54,646 nucleotides of DNA from Delftia tsuruhatensis NBRC 16741 (GCF_001571325.1 NZ_BCTO01000003.1:1-54646); one strand, 5' to 3'. Positions 25,641 to 34,381 are shown, counted from the first letter of the stretch. The notes: generated by a model from the sequence alone, not told the origin. Made by a program: numbers and translations.

Positions 25641-26687
25641 TCATCCCCGCACGATCAGCCAACCTCCGCCGCTGCGCGGCTGCACGCGCACCGCAATCAA
25701 GGCCGGCAGCGCGCGCACAAAGCGCTCGGGCGCGGCCGTGGCCAGCAGGCCCGAGACACGCAGGCGGCCCAGCGACTCGTCGCCCAGCTCCACGGGCGCA
25801 CCCAGATAGCGCGACAGCTCCTGCGCCACCTCCGCCAGCGGCGTGCCGCTGAAGCGCACCTGGCCCGTGCGCCAGTCGCCCACGCTGTCCGCATCGGCCA
25901 CCACGGTGCTGTGCCGGCCGGCGCCGTCCACAGCCACGCCCGCGCCTGCCGCCAGCAGCAGGACATCGCCCCCGGCCCGGTCTCGCTCGGGCCGCAGTTG
26001 CACCTTGCCCTCCAGCACCTTCACCACCAGCCGCGGCGGCCCGGCGCGCACATTGAACGCGGTGCCCACCACCCGGACGCGGCTGGCGCCGGAGTCCACG
26101 GTGAAGGGCCTGTCCGGGCCGGGCGTGACCTCGAAGAAGGCCTCGCCCCGATCCAGCACCACCTCGCGGCGGCGCGGGTAGTAGCGCACCTGGAGTTCGC
26201 TGTCCACGTTGAGGGCCACGCGCGAGCCATCGGGCAGCTCGATGCTCTGCGTCTGCCCGGGCGCCGTGCGGGCCTGCAGCGTATAGCCTGGCGTGTGGTC
26301 CCAGCGGTACCAGCCACCCCAGGCCAGCAGCGAGACCACCGCCAGCACGGACAGGGCCGCCGCAGGGCGGCCGGGCCAGCGGGCAAGAACGCGCTGGCGC
26401 GGCGGCACGGCCGCTGGTGCCGCGCAGACGGCAGGCGCGGCGGGCGGCACCGCTGCGCCGAACTCATCGGGAAACAATTCCCTGAGCTGTGGCGCGCCAT
26501 GCCAGTGGCGCGACATGCCTTCGAAGATGCTGCGGTGCAGCGGGTGGGCGCCCAGCCACGCATCCAGCGCACGCTCATCGGCGCCCGTCCAGTCCGGCTG
26601 CTGGCGGCGCACGAACCAGTCGGCCGCCCTGTCATGCAGCCCCACCAGCTCCTGCGGCGAAACGCCCGGGGGAAGTTCGTTGCTCAT
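25641..26687 (-). CDS. FecR family anti-sigma / sigma regulator
   Basis: A 348-residue inner-membrane protein that passes the signal from the receptor to the FecI sigma factor. Residues about 12-60 are the DUF4880 cytoplasmic domain (HDRAADWFVRRQQPDW, RSIFEGMSRHW). One membrane segment follows (about 112-132; ALSVLAVVSLLAWGGW). The periplasmic FecR domain (about 150-250) has PDGSRVALNVDSELQVRYYPRRREV and VVGTAFNVRAGPPRLVVKVLEG. The C-terminal region (about 268-345) is a DUF4974/STN-like domain. Its start overlaps the sigma gene stop by ATGA, so the two are coupled. Confidence 0.93.
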   Translation of the reverse strand: MSNELPPGVSPQELVGLHDRAADWFVRRQQPDWTGADERALDAWLGAHPLHRSIFEGMSRHWHGAPQLRELFPDEFGAAVPPAAPAVCAAPAAVPPRQRVLARWPGRPAAALSVLAVVSLLAWGGWYRWDHTPGYTLQARTAPGQTQSIELPDGSRVALNVDSELQVRYYPRRREVVLDRGEAFFEVTPGPDRPFTVDSGASRVRVVGTAFNVRAGPPRLVVKVLEGKVQLRPERDRAGGDVLLLAAGAGVAVDGAGRHSTVVADADSVGDWRTGQVRFSGTPLAEVAQELSRYLGAPVELGDESLGRLRVSGLLATAAPERFVRALPALIAVRVQPRSGGGWLIVRG

Positions 26688-27304
26688 CGTGTGTTCTCTG
26701 CGGCGCCCGGCCGCTGCTCGTCTGCGCGCAGCAGGGCACGCATTTGCTCGGCGCTGGCGTAGCGTACGCGGATCTCGCAATAGGACAGTGCCCGGCTCAG
26801 GTGGCGAGAGACCATGCGCACGGTGATGTCCATGCGCTCGGCCGTCTGCTCCAGCGTCAGTTCCTGCACGCGGTGCAGCACGAAGGCCTGGCGCTGGCGC
26901 TCGGGCAGCTCGTTCAGGGCATCGCGCAGCCGGGCCAGGCGCTGGCGGCGCTCATCGTCCAGCGCATGGTCGGCTCCGTCGCGGGCCGGCAGGGCCTCGA
27001 CCTCGTCGCGGCAATCCTCCACGGACACCAGCCGCACACCGGCCTGCTGCGGCGCCGTGCGGTGCGCGAAGGCCGCCACGCTGCGCACGACCTGATGCAG
27101 ATAGGGCCGCTCTTCGTCCACAGGCAGGCGCTTGTCGGCCGACAGCATGCGCACGAAGACTTCCTGGGAGGCATCCTCGATATCGGCCGGGCTCTTGAAG
27201 TACCGCGCCAGCATGCGCTGCAGCGGCTTGCGCCAGCGGGTGTAGAGACTGCGGGAATGGCCACCGGGCTCTCCCGGGGCGTCGTCGCGCTTCATGGCAG
27301 GCAT
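26684..27304 (-). CDS. ECF sigma factor, FecI type
   Basis: A 206-residue extracytoplasmic-function sigma factor. Region 2 (about 17-80) has LYTRWRKPLQRMLARYFKSP and IEDASQEVFVRMLS; region 4 (about 130-185) has LNELPERQRQAFVLHRVQELTLEQTAERMDITVRMVSRHL split around a helix-turn-helix. It should direct RNA polymerase to the receptor gene when ferric siderophore is sensed. Two ATGs (27304 and 27295) are possible and neither has a clear ribosome site. A Fur box lies about 90 bases upstream. There is an unusual His/Ala segment between the regions. Confidence 0.91.
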   Translation of the reverse strand: MPAMKRDDAPGEPGGHSRSLYTRWRKPLQRMLARYFKSPADIEDASQEVFVRMLSADKRLPVDEERPYLHQVVRSVAAFAHRTAPQQAGVRLVSVEDCRDEVEALPARDGADHALDDERRQRLARLRDALNELPERQRQAFVLHRVQELTLEQTAERMDITVRMVSRHLSRALSYCEIRVRYASAEQMRALLRADEQRPGAAENTR

Positions 27305-27393
27305 GGCACGGCGGACGTGGAAATTGTCCGGTGGCGGGGAAATGGGGGCAGGATCTGGAGCACGGTGCAAACAGCTGAGCCGGCGATTGTATC

Positions 27394-27412
27394 GAGAACG
27401 ATTCTCATCATC
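27394..27412. promoter_or_regulatory. Fur box
   Basis: On the minus strand the site reads GATGATGAGAATCGTTCTC and matches 15 of 19 positions of the Fur consensus GATAATGATAATCATTATC. The core GAGAA-CGA-TTCTC is a perfect inverted repeat. It lies upstream of the FecI gene, the expected place for iron control. Confidence 0.82.
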
Positions 27413-27428
27413 GTCTCTCCGCGGCCAC

Positions 27429-27454
27429 AAAAAAGGGGCGCCGAAGCGCCCCTT
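27429..27454 (-). terminator. terminator after gltL
   Basis: AAGGGGCG (27433-27440) and CGCCCCTT (27447-27454) form a stem with a 6-base loop. On the minus strand the stem runs into a T tract. It lies 31 bases after the gltL stop and shields the Fur-controlled sigma gene from read-through. Confidence 0.85.
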
Positions 27455-27484
27455 GATTGCCGTGCCCGCAAGGGCCGCACCGGT

Positions 27485-28222
27485 TCAGTGCTGCAGGATC
27501 TTGTTGAGGAATTCCTTGGTCCGGGGCTGGCGCGCTTCCGGGTTGCCGAAGAATTCGTCCTTGGAGCAGTCCTCCAGGATCTTGCCGCCCACGTCCATGA
27601 AGATCACGCGGCTGGCCACCTTGCGCGCAAAGCCCATTTCGTGGGTCACGCACATCATGGTCATGCCTTCGTTGGCCAGGCCGATCATCACGTCCAGCAC
27701 TTCGCCGACCATTTCGGGGTCCAGCGCGGAGGTGGGTTCGTCGAACAGCATCACGATGGGGTCCATGGACAGCGCGCGCGCAATGGCCACGCGCTGCTGC
27801 TGGCCGCCCGACAGCTGGCCCGGGAACTTGTCCTTGTGCGCCGTCAGGCCCACGCGGTCCAGCATCTTGAGGCCGCGCTTCCTGGCGTCGTCCGCGCTGC
27901 GGCCCAGCACCTTGACCTGGGCAATGGTCAGGTTCTCGGTCACCGACAGGTGCGGGAACAGCTCGAAGTGCTGGAACACCATGCCCACGCGGCTGCGCAG
28001 CTTGGGCAGGTTGGTCTTGGGATCGTGCACGGCCACGCCGTCCACGAAGATCTCGCCCTTCTGGAAGGGCTCCAGCGCGTTGATGGTCTTGATCAGCGTG
28101 GACTTGCCCGAGCCCGACGGGCCGCAGACCACCACGACCTCACCCTTCTGGATGTTGGTGGAGCAGTCGGTCAGCACTTGAAAGCTGCCGTACCACTTGG
28201 AAACGTTCTTGAGTTCAATCAT
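27485..28222 (-). CDS. gltL: glutamate/aspartate ABC importer, ATPase
   Basis: A 245-residue ABC ATPase of the polar amino acid group. Walker A is GPSGSGKST (about 33-41), the Q-loop lies in [10 protein letters not shown], the signature is LSGGQQQR and Walker B is [14 protein letters not shown], followed by the switch His in VTHEMGF. I chose the ATG at 28222 ([12 protein letters not shown]) with GGAG 6 bases ahead. It follows gltK after 150 bases that contain a copy of the dispersed repeat, an unusual insertion inside this operon. Confidence 0.95.
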   Translation of the reverse strand: MIELKNVSKWYGSFQVLTDCSTNIQKGEVVVVCGPSGSGKSTLIKTINALEPFQKGEIFVDGVAVHDPKTNLPKLRSRVGMVFQHFELFPHLSVTENLTIAQVKVLGRSADDARKRGLKMLDRVGLTAHKDKFPGQLSGGQQQRVAIARALSMDPIVMLFDEPTSALDPEMVGEVLDVMIGLANEGMTMMCVTHEMGFARKVASRVIFMDVGGKILEDCSKDEFFGNPEARQPRTKEFLNKILQH

Positions 28223-28287
28223 TGGTTCACTCCGACTCGTGTCAGTTGTCCATCGCCGCGCCGACAAGGGGCGCGGTCATGGGGGCG

Positions 28288-28367
28288 GGACGGCCAGCAA
28301 GGGCCGCCCCGCAGCCAAGGCCGTCGTCCCCCTTCAAGGGGGAAGGCGCGAAGCGACTCAGGGGGTG
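28288..28367 (-). repeat. dispersed intergenic repeat, copy C
   Basis: Reading on the minus strand it begins CCCCCTGAGTCGCTTCGC and continues through CCCCCTTGAAGGGGGACGAC and a GCGGGGCGGCCC core, the same plan as copy B at 2276-2371 but with a diverged middle. It occupies most of the gap between gltK and gltL, within one operon. Confidence 0.8.
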
Positions 28368-28372
28368 GTGTG

Positions 28373-29044
28373 TCATCGAATGATGGCAATCTTTTTGTGC
28401 AGGCGCTTCACTGCCCAGGACAGCGAATAGCACAGCACGAAGTAGGTCACGCCAGCGGCCAGATAGGATTCGATGGGACGGCCGTAGTTCTTGCCGGCCA
28501 CTTCGAAGCCCTTGAGCATGTCGTAGGCACCGATGGCATAGACCAGCGAGGTGTCCTGGAACAGGATGATGGTCTGCGTCAGCAGCACGGGCAGCATGTT
28601 GCGGAAGGCCTGGGGCAGCACCACGAGGCGCATGTTCTGCCCATAGGTCATGCCCATGGCCTGGCCCGCGAAGACCTGGCCGCGCGGGATGGACTGGATG
28701 CCCGCGCGCATGATCTCGCTGAAGTAGGCCGCCTCGAAGGCGATGAAGGTGATGATGGCCGAGACCTCGGCGCCGATGGGCCGCCCGATGATCAGCGGCA
28801 TCAGCAGGAAGAACCACAGGATCACCATCACCAGCGGCACGGAGCGCATGCCGTTGACGTAGAGCGTGGCGGGCACATCGAGCCATTTCTTGCCCGACAG
28901 GCGCATCAGCGCCAGCAGCGTGCCGAAGAGCACACCGCCGATGGTGGCGATGACGGTCAGCGTCAGGCTGAAGTACAGGCCCTTCAGCACGAAGTTGCTG
29001 AACAGGTCCCAGGTGAAGAACGACCAGTCGATTTGCAGGTTCAT
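28373..29044 (-). CDS. gltK: glutamate/aspartate ABC importer, permease GltK
   Basis: A 223-residue polar-amino-acid permease of the HisMQ family. Five hydrophobic segments are apparent. The EAA loop facing the ATPase reads EIMRAGIQSIPRGQVFAGQAMG (quoted here in part: RAGIQSIPRGQ). It starts one base after the gltJ stop, which indicates tight coupling. The neighbours gltJ, gltI and gltL in the usual order support glutamate/aspartate as substrate. Confidence 0.94.
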   Translation of the reverse strand: MNLQIDWSFFTWDLFSNFVLKGLYFSLTLTVIATIGGVLFGTLLALMRLSGKKWLDVPATLYVNGMRSVPLVMVILWFFLLMPLIIGRPIGAEVSAIITFIAFEAAYFSEIMRAGIQSIPRGQVFAGQAMGMTYGQNMRLVVLPQAFRNMLPVLLTQTIILFQDTSLVYAIGAYDMLKGFEVAGKNYGRPIESYLAAGVTYFVLCYSLSWAVKRLHKKIAIIR

Positions 29045-29045
29045 G

Positions 29046-29798
29046 TCAGTGTCCTCCGCCGCTGGCAGCGATCAGGCCCGGGACGCGCGAGCGCTTCTCG
29101 ATGAAGGCCATGATGCGGTTGATGGCAAAGGCGGAGACCACGTACAGGCCGGTGACGGCCAGGTAGATCTCGATGCCGCGCGAAGTCTCTTCCTGCGCCT
29201 GCATGGCGAACATGGTCAGTTCGGCCACGGACACGGCAAACGCCACGGACGAGTTCTTGAACACGTTCATGGTCTCGCTGGTCAGCGGCGGAATGATGAT
29301 GCGAAACGCCATGGGCAGCAGCACGTAGCGGTAGTACTGGAACGTGGTGAAACCCAGCGCCATGCCCGCGTACCGCTGGCCGCGCGGCAGCGCCTGGATG
29401 CCGGAACGCACCTGCTCGGCGATACGCGCCGAGGTGAAGAAGCCCAGCGCCAGCACCACGAGCACGAAGCCCGGCAGGGACTTCAGCGCAGGGAAGATGG
29501 ACGGCACCACGTGGTACCACATGAAGATGTGGACCAGCAGCGGAATATTGCGGAACAGTTCGACCCAGGCATTGCCCAGCCGCACGATCCACGGCCGGTC
29601 GGGCAGCGTGCGCAGCGTGCCGATCAGCGAGCCGACGATCAATGCGATCAACAGCGACAGCAGCGACACGGAAATGGTCCAGCCCCAGGCCGACAGCATC
29701 CAGTCGAGGTAGGTGATGTCGCCGTTCTTGCCGAAGCAGCTTTGACCGACCTCTTGGGTAATGGTGTCCTGGCAGAACACCTGCCAATCCCAACTCAT
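29046..29798 (-). CDS. gltJ: glutamate/aspartate ABC importer, permease GltJ
   Basis: A 250-residue HisMQ-family permease, slightly longer than its partner because of an N-terminal periplasmic segment with CFGKNGDITYLDWM. The EAA loop includes EQVRSGIQALPRGQRYAGMALG (core RSGIQALPRGQ). The sequence MSWDWQVFCQD at the start is typical of GltJ. AGGTGCTCC lies just before the start. It follows gltI after 113 bases that contain a terminator-like hairpin, which would lower permease expression relative to the binding protein. Confidence 0.94.
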   Translation of the reverse strand: MSWDWQVFCQDTITQEVGQSCFGKNGDITYLDWMLSAWGWTISVSLLSLLIALIVGSLIGTLRTLPDRPWIVRLGNAWVELFRNIPLLVHIFMWYHVVPSIFPALKSLPGFVLVVLALGFFTSARIAEQVRSGIQALPRGQRYAGMALGFTTFQYYRYVLLPMAFRIIIPPLTSETMNVFKNSSVAFAVSVAELTMFAMQAQEETSRGIEIYLAVTGLYVVSAFAINRIMAFIEKRSRVPGLIAASGGGH

Positions 29799-29854
29799 AG
29801 GAGCACCTCTTTATTCAGATTCTTGAAAAATGCACTACCGGCAAAAACGGCGCC

Positions 29855-29896
29855 GCAACAAAAAACGCCCCTTCCAACCGCATGGCAGAAGGGGCG
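29855..29896 (-). terminator. hairpin between gltI and gltJ (partial terminator)
   Basis: CGCCCCTTC (29866-29874) pairs with GAAGGGGCG (29888-29896). On the minus strand it is followed by a T run. It sits between the binding-protein gene and the permease genes, a common place for partial termination that gives excess binding protein. Confidence 0.75.
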
Positions 29897-29911
29897 GCAT
29901 TCAGCTGGTGC

Positions 29912-30811
29912 TTACTTGACTTCGTACGACTCCATGGGCTTGTCGTTGGGGTTGGCCCATGCGTCCTTGGTGGCGTCGGACAGCGGCAGGCCGACCTTCA
30001 CGTTGGCCGGGGGAATCGGCTGCATGAACCACTTGTCATAGAGCTTGGCCAGCGAGCCGTCGGCGATCTGGCGCTTGATGGAGTCGTCCACGGCCTTCTT
30101 GAAGGCGGGGTCGTCCTTGCGCAGCATGCAGGCGATGGGCTCGACCGACAGGGTTTCGCCGACGATCTTGTAGTCGGCAGGTGCCTTGGACTTGGAGATG
30201 TTGGCGGCCAGGATGGAGCCGTCCATGATGAAGGCGTCGGCACGGCCGGTTTCCAGCATCAGGAAGCTGTCGGCGTGGTCCTTGCCCATGACTTCCTTGA
30301 AGGTCAGGCCGTCGGCGCGCTTGTTCTTGCGCAGGGTCTGCACCGAGGTGGTGCCCGTCGTCGTGACGATGGTCTTGCCGTTCAGGTCCTTGATGCCGGT
30401 GATGCCGGAGTTGCCCTTGACGGCGATGCGCACTTCTTCCACATAGGTGGTCACGGCGAAGGCCACATCCTTTTGACGGGCCTGGCTGTTGGTGGTGGAG
30501 CCGCACTCGATGTCCACGGTGCCATTGGTCACCAGGGGGATGCGGTTCTGCGAGGTGACGGGCTGGTACTTGATGTCCAGCTTGGCCAGGCCCAGCTGCT
30601 TCTGGATGTCGGCCAGCACGCGCTCGCCCATCTCGGTGTGGAAGCCCACGTACTTGCCATTGCCCAGCGTGTAGCCCAGGCCGGAGGATTCACGCACGCC
30701 CAGCGTCACGGCGCCGGAGGACTTGATCTTGGCCAGGGTGTCGCCAGCCTGCGCAAAAGCGCTGCCTGCAGCCAGGGCGGTCACGGCGATGGCCAACAAA
30801 TGCTTCTTCAT
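29912..30811 (-). CDS. gltI: glutamate/aspartate ABC importer, binding protein
   Basis: A 299-residue periplasmic binding protein. The signal peptide is residues 1-20 (MKKHLLAIAVTALAAGSAFA). Mature features match GltI: SGAVTLGVRESSGLGYTLG, KYVGFHTEMGERV, TSQNRIPLVTNGTVDIECGSTTN and KDHADSFLMLETGRADAF. GGAGACC precedes the ATG. It is first in the gltIJKL operon, with a 440-base upstream region that holds a strong palindrome at 31110-31128. Confidence 0.95.
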   Translation of the reverse strand: MKKHLLAIAVTALAAGSAFAQAGDTLAKIKSSGAVTLGVRESSGLGYTLGNGKYVGFHTEMGERVLADIQKQLGLAKLDIKYQPVTSQNRIPLVTNGTVDIECGSTTNSQARQKDVAFAVTTYVEEVRIAVKGNSGITGIKDLNGKTIVTTTGTTSVQTLRKNKRADGLTFKEVMGKDHADSFLMLETGRADAFIMDGSILAANISKSKAPADYKIVGETLSVEPIACMLRKDDPAFKKAVDDSIKRQIADGSLAKLYDKWFMQPIPPANVKVGLPLSDATKDAWANPNDKPMESYEVK

Positions 30812-31109
30812 ACGGGTCTCCTGAGATGAGAACGAAAACGGTCTTGATGAGAACGGTCGAGTCGCCTTGTGGGCTGGCTCGAACTATCAACGATGTGACA
30901 CATATTGTGCAATCACGCACGGTGCTGGAGCACCGACACGTGCTAGGGCTTTCCAGCACGTCAGCCAGATTCAGGTAAGCAACTGCCGTGCCATGGCACG
31001 CGTTTTTTGCCCGATCCAGCGCGCCTGGGGGCCTGCACACGGCGTGGCTGCTGTGCGCGCACTCTAATGCCAGGCGTGGCAGCACAGCCAATGCCGTTTG
31101 CAGAAACCC

Positions 31110-31128
31110 TTATGCATGCCATGCATAA
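31110..31128. promoter_or_regulatory. perfect palindrome upstream of gltI
   Basis: TTATGCATGCCATGCATAA has 9-base arms around a central C. It contains a T-N11-A pattern as in LysR sites, and it lies about 300 bases upstream of gltI and 125 bases downstream of a LysR gene. Confidence 0.5.
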
Positions 31129-31203
31129 TAGGTGTTTACCCTAGGCATAACCCATGCACCAAGTCGGTCTCTTGACGGGCTTTGCCGTGCACCAGCGTGC
31201 AGC

Positions 31204-31227
31204 AAAAAGGGGCTCGAGAGCCCCTTT
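31204..31227 (-). terminator. terminator after the LysR gene
   Basis: AAAGGGGCTC (31206-31215) and GAGCCCCTTT (31218-31227) form a 10-base stem with a 2-base apex, followed on the minus strand by T residues. It lies 26 bases past the LysR stop. Confidence 0.85.
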
Positions 31228-31252
31228 GTCTTCATGAGTGCCGCCTGGCGTG

Positions 31253-32188
31253 TCAGCCGATGGTCTCGCCCTGCTCCAGCAGGAAGTTCCACAGCGCGCC
31301 GGCCACGCCCTGGGGCGCATCCTTGCTGGTGGGTTTTTCGCGGTAGGCACGCACTTCCATGTCCATGCGGAAACCGTCGTCACCGGCAGGTGCGGCGCTG
31401 ACCAGGCGGCCGGCCTCCAGCTCGTTGCGCACGGCGCTGAATGGCAAAAAGGCCACGCCATGGCCTTCCAGCGCCATGGCCTTGAGGCCTTCGGCCATGT
31501 CGGTCTCGTAGACGCGTTCCAGGTGCACGGCCTCGGCCGCTTCCTTGAGGATGAGTTCCGTCACGCGGCCCAGGTAGGCGCCCGGCGCATAGCCCAGGTA
31601 GGGCAGCGGCTGGCCCTGGCGGCCCGGCAGCTGGTGCAGCGGCAGGCCGTCGGCGTCGGGCCTGGCGTAGGGGGCGAGCACCTCATGGCCCAGGCTGACC
31701 ATCTCGTAGCGCGCCGGGTCAAGCTGGAAGGGCTGGGACGGATGGAAGTAGGCGATCAGCAGGTCGCAGCCGCCCTCGACCAGGCGCATCACGGCGTCGT
31801 GCACGTTGAGCGCGAACAGCCGGCTGCGGAACGGCCCGAACTTGGCCTGCACGCTGGAGACCCAGTTCGGGAAGAAGGTGAAGGCCAGCGTGTGCGGCAC
31901 GGCAAACCCCACCATGCCCTTGCCCGCGCTGACATGGGCCCGCAGCATGGTGCGCGTGCTCTGCAGCGACTGCAGCATCTCCAGCGCCTGGTCATACATG
32001 GTCTTGCCGGCCGGCGTGAGCCGGGTCGGGTAGGAGCTGCGGTCCACAAGGTCGGTGCCGGCCCAGGCCTCCAGTGCCTGGATGCGGCGCGAGAACGCAG
32101 GTTGCGTCACATGCCGCAGTTGGGCGGAGCGGCTGAAACTGCGTGTTTCAGCCAGGCTGACGAAATCTTCTAGCCATTTGGTTTCCAT
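31253..32188 (-). CDS. LysR family transcriptional regulator
   Basis: A 311-residue LysR protein. It begins METKWLEDFVSLAETRSFSRSA, with the recognition helix near HVTQPAFSRRIQALE. The effector domain spans about 90-300. An ATG three codons earlier (32197) is also possible; I prefer METKWLEDF as the usual start of this subgroup. It is transcribed toward gltIJKL and ends in its own terminator, so it is a separate unit. It also lies beside the TRAP operon, divergent from dctQ. Which of the two it controls is not clear from sequence. Confidence 0.92.
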   Translation of the reverse strand: METKWLEDFVSLAETRSFSRSAQLRHVTQPAFSRRIQALEAWAGTDLVDRSSYPTRLTPAGKTMYDQALEMLQSLQSTRTMLRAHVSAGKGMVGFAVPHTLAFTFFPNWVSSVQAKFGPFRSRLFALNVHDAVMRLVEGGCDLLIAYFHPSQPFQLDPARYEMVSLGHEVLAPYARPDADGLPLHQLPGRQGQPLPYLGYAPGAYLGRVTELILKEAAEAVHLERVYETDMAEGLKAMALEGHGVAFLPFSAVRNELEAGRLVSAAPAGDDGFRMDMEVRAYREKPTSKDAPQGVAGALWNFLLEQGETIG

Positions 32189-32514
32189 GCCCGCCATTAT
32201 CCGCTGTGATGGAAGGCACCCCCTGAGCGGCTACGCTGCTTCCCCCTCTCTCTCCGGGAGGGGGACGGCACCCTCGGTGCGGGGCGGCCCTTCCTCGGTG
32301 CCTCCACGCCGGGCATGCCCGTATCAACGTCCCGCATGGGCCGCCACACTGAGGAAACCGCCATCTGATGCGGCGCTCGTATGCGCACATAATGGCGCTG
32401 CGCCGCATTTACCCAATGTGACATTTTTTCCTCACGGCCCCCGGCACACGACGCCGAGGAAGCTCAGTGACTGCATCTGCCCCGCCATGTGTAATTTTCT
32501 GACTCCCCGCGTCC
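32189..32514. other. intergenic region between the LysR gene and the TRAP operon
   Basis: About 326 bases. The first part is repeat copy D (32217-32302). The rest has no gene and no strong palindrome; the lower-GC patch around 32390-32500 is the likely promoter area for the TRAP genes. Confidence 0.6.
32217..32302 (+). repeat. dispersed intergenic repeat, copy D
   Basis: Starts CACCCCCTGAGCGGCTACGC and ends GGCCCTTCCTCGGTGCC. It is nearly the same as copy B but about 10 bases shorter in the middle hairpin (CCTCTCTCTCCGGGAGGGGG). Confidence 0.85.
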
Positions 32515-33054
32515 ATGTCATCCCCACCCACCGAAAACGGCGCCGCTGAGACGCCTTCCCAGCCGGACGAGCCGCGTTCGCTGCGCATCGAGGACTGGCT
32601 CACCGTGGTCATCATGGCCCTGCTGGCCCTGATCACCTTCGCCAATGTGCTGGTGCGCTACTTCACCTCCTCGTCCTTCGCGTGGACCGAGGAAATCTCG
32701 GTCTTCCTGATGATCCTGCTGGCCATGGTCGCGGGCTCGGCGGCCGTGGCGCGCAACGCCCACATCCGCATCGAATACTTCGCCGAAGGCGGCAGCGCCC
32801 TGCGCAGGAAGCGCCTGGCGCGCTTCGGCACGCTGATGGTGGCCCTGCTGTTCGCGGTGATCGCCGCACTGAGCGTGCGCGTGGTCTGGGACGACTACCG
32901 TTTCGAGGAAACCTCGCCCGGCATCGGCGTGCCGCAGTGGTGGTATTCGATGTGGCTGCCCATCTGCTCGGCGCTGATCACGCTGCGCGCGCTGCAACTG
33001 TTCCTGCGCCAGGGGCGCCCCGGCGCCTTCGTGGACGAGGAGAAGGCGCCATGA
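32515..33054 (+). CDS. TRAP transporter small membrane subunit (DctQ)
   Basis: A 179-residue DctQ-type subunit with four predicted membrane helices (about 25-45, 62-82, 101-121 and 145-163). The ITFANVLVRYFTSSSFAWTEEIS segment is typical. It docks the large subunit DctM and supports Na+-driven uptake of a C4-dicarboxylate or related acid. No clear ribosome site precedes the ATG. Its stop overlaps the DctM start by ATGA. Confidence 0.93.
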   Translation: MSSPPTENGAAETPSQPDEPRSLRIEDWLTVVIMALLALITFANVLVRYFTSSSFAWTEEISVFLMILLAMVAGSAAVARNAHIRIEYFAEGGSALRRKRLARFGTLMVALLFAVIAALSVRVVWDDYRFEETSPGIGVPQWWYSMWLPICSALITLRALQLFLRQGRPGAFVDEEKAP

Positions 33055-34349
33055 TCGCGACCCTGCTCTTCATCGCCTTCCTGGGCCTGATGCTCCTGGG
33101 CGTGCCCATCGGCGCGGCCCTGGGCCTGGCAGGGGCGGCCGCCATCGCGCTGGCCAGCCCCGACACGCAGTGGTTCGGCCTGCTGGCCGTGCCGCAGAAC
33201 TTCTATGCCGGCCTGGGCAAGTACCCGCTGCTGGCGATTCCGATGTTCGTGCTCGTGGGCTCGATCTTCGACCGCTCTGGCGTGGCGCTGCGCCTGGTGA
33301 ACTTCGCCGTGGCCATCGTGGGCCGTGGCCCCGGCATGCTGCCCCTGGTGGCGATTGCCGTGGCCATGTTCCTGGGCGGCATCTCGGGCTCGGGCCCGGC
33401 CAATGCCGCTGCCGTGGGCGGCGTGATGATCGCGGCCATGAGCCGCGCCGGCTATCCCGGCAGCTTCTCGGCCAGCGTGGTGGGCGCGGCCGCGGCCACC
33501 GACATCCTGATCCCGCCGTCCGTGGCCTTCATCATCTACTCGGTGCTGGTGCCCGGCGCCTCGGTGCCGGCGCTGTTTGCGGCCGGCATGATCCCCGGCA
33601 TCCTGGCCGGCGTGGCGCTGATCGTTCCGGCCGTGTGGATGTCGCGCAGGCACAGGATGGGTGCGCTGGAATCGTCCATGCCGCGCCCGCCGTTCTGGCG
33701 TAGCCTGCGCGAGGCCTCCTGGGGCCTGGCCGCCCCGGTGCTGATCCTGGGCGGCATGCGCGCCGGCTGGTTCACCCCTACCGAGGCCGCCGTGGTGGCC
33801 GTGTTCTACGGCCTGTTCGTGGGCATGGTGATCCACCGCACCATCACGCTGCGCGACCTGTATCCCATCCTGCGCGAGGCCGGCGAGCTGTCGGCCGTGA
33901 TCCTGCTGGTGGTGTCGCTGGCCGGCATCTTCGCGTTCTCGCTGTCCACGCTGGGCGTGATCGATCCGGTGGCCAAGGCCATCGTGGAATCGGGCCTGGG
34001 CGAGTACGGCGTGATGGCGCTGCTGATCCTGCTGCTGATCACCGTGGGCATGTTCCTGGACGGCATCTCCATCTTCCTGATCTTCGTGCCGCTGCTGCTG
34101 CCGATCATGCAGCACTACCACTGGGACCCGGTGTGGTTCGGCGTCATCCTCACGCTCAAGGTGGCGCTGGGCCAGTTCACGCCGCCGCTGGCCGTGAACC
34201 TGATGGTGTCCTGCCGCATCGCCGGCGTGCGCATGGAGTCCACCGTGCGCTGGGTCGGCCCCATGCTGCTGGCCATGTTCCTGGTGATGATCGCCGTGAT
34301 CGCCTTCCCGCAGCTGGCTCTCTGGCTCCCAGCACGCCTGGGCTACTGA
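33051..34349 (+). CDS. TRAP transporter large membrane subunit (DctM)
   Basis: A 432-residue DctM permease with about 12 membrane helices. Recognisable family stretches are AIPMFVLVGSIFDRSGVALRL, FLGGISGSGPANAAAVGGVM (core SGSGPANAAAVG), AAAATDILIPPSVAFIIYS and LTLKVALGQFTPPLAVNLMV. The start overlaps the dctQ stop. Together with DctQ and DctP it forms one Na+-coupled importer. Confidence 0.95.
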   Translation: MIATLLFIAFLGLMLLGVPIGAALGLAGAAAIALASPDTQWFGLLAVPQNFYAGLGKYPLLAIPMFVLVGSIFDRSGVALRLVNFAVAIVGRGPGMLPLVAIAVAMFLGGISGSGPANAAAVGGVMIAAMSRAGYPGSFSASVVGAAAATDILIPPSVAFIIYSVLVPGASVPALFAAGMIPGILAGVALIVPAVWMSRRHRMGALESSMPRPPFWRSLREASWGLAAPVLILGGMRAGWFTPTEAAVVAVFYGLFVGMVIHRTITLRDLYPILREAGELSAVILLVVSLAGIFAFSLSTLGVIDPVAKAIVESGLGEYGVMALLILLLITVGMFLDGISIFLIFVPLLLPIMQHYHWDPVWFGVILTLKVALGQFTPPLAVNLMVSCRIAGVRMESTVRWVGPMLLAMFLVMIAVIAFPQLALWLPARLGY

Positions 34350-34381
34350 TTTCCCAAAAATTCAACAAGGAGACCTTCGCA

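Larger units (their letters stand above)
30812..31252. other. intergenic region between gltI and the LysR gene
   Basis: About 440 bases without a credible gene. It holds the gltI promoter region, a 19-base perfect palindrome (31110-31128) and the LysR terminator (31204-31227). Base composition is lower in GC around 30820-30960 than in the flanking genes. The short ORFs that cross it lack ribosome sites and family features. Confidence 0.6.
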
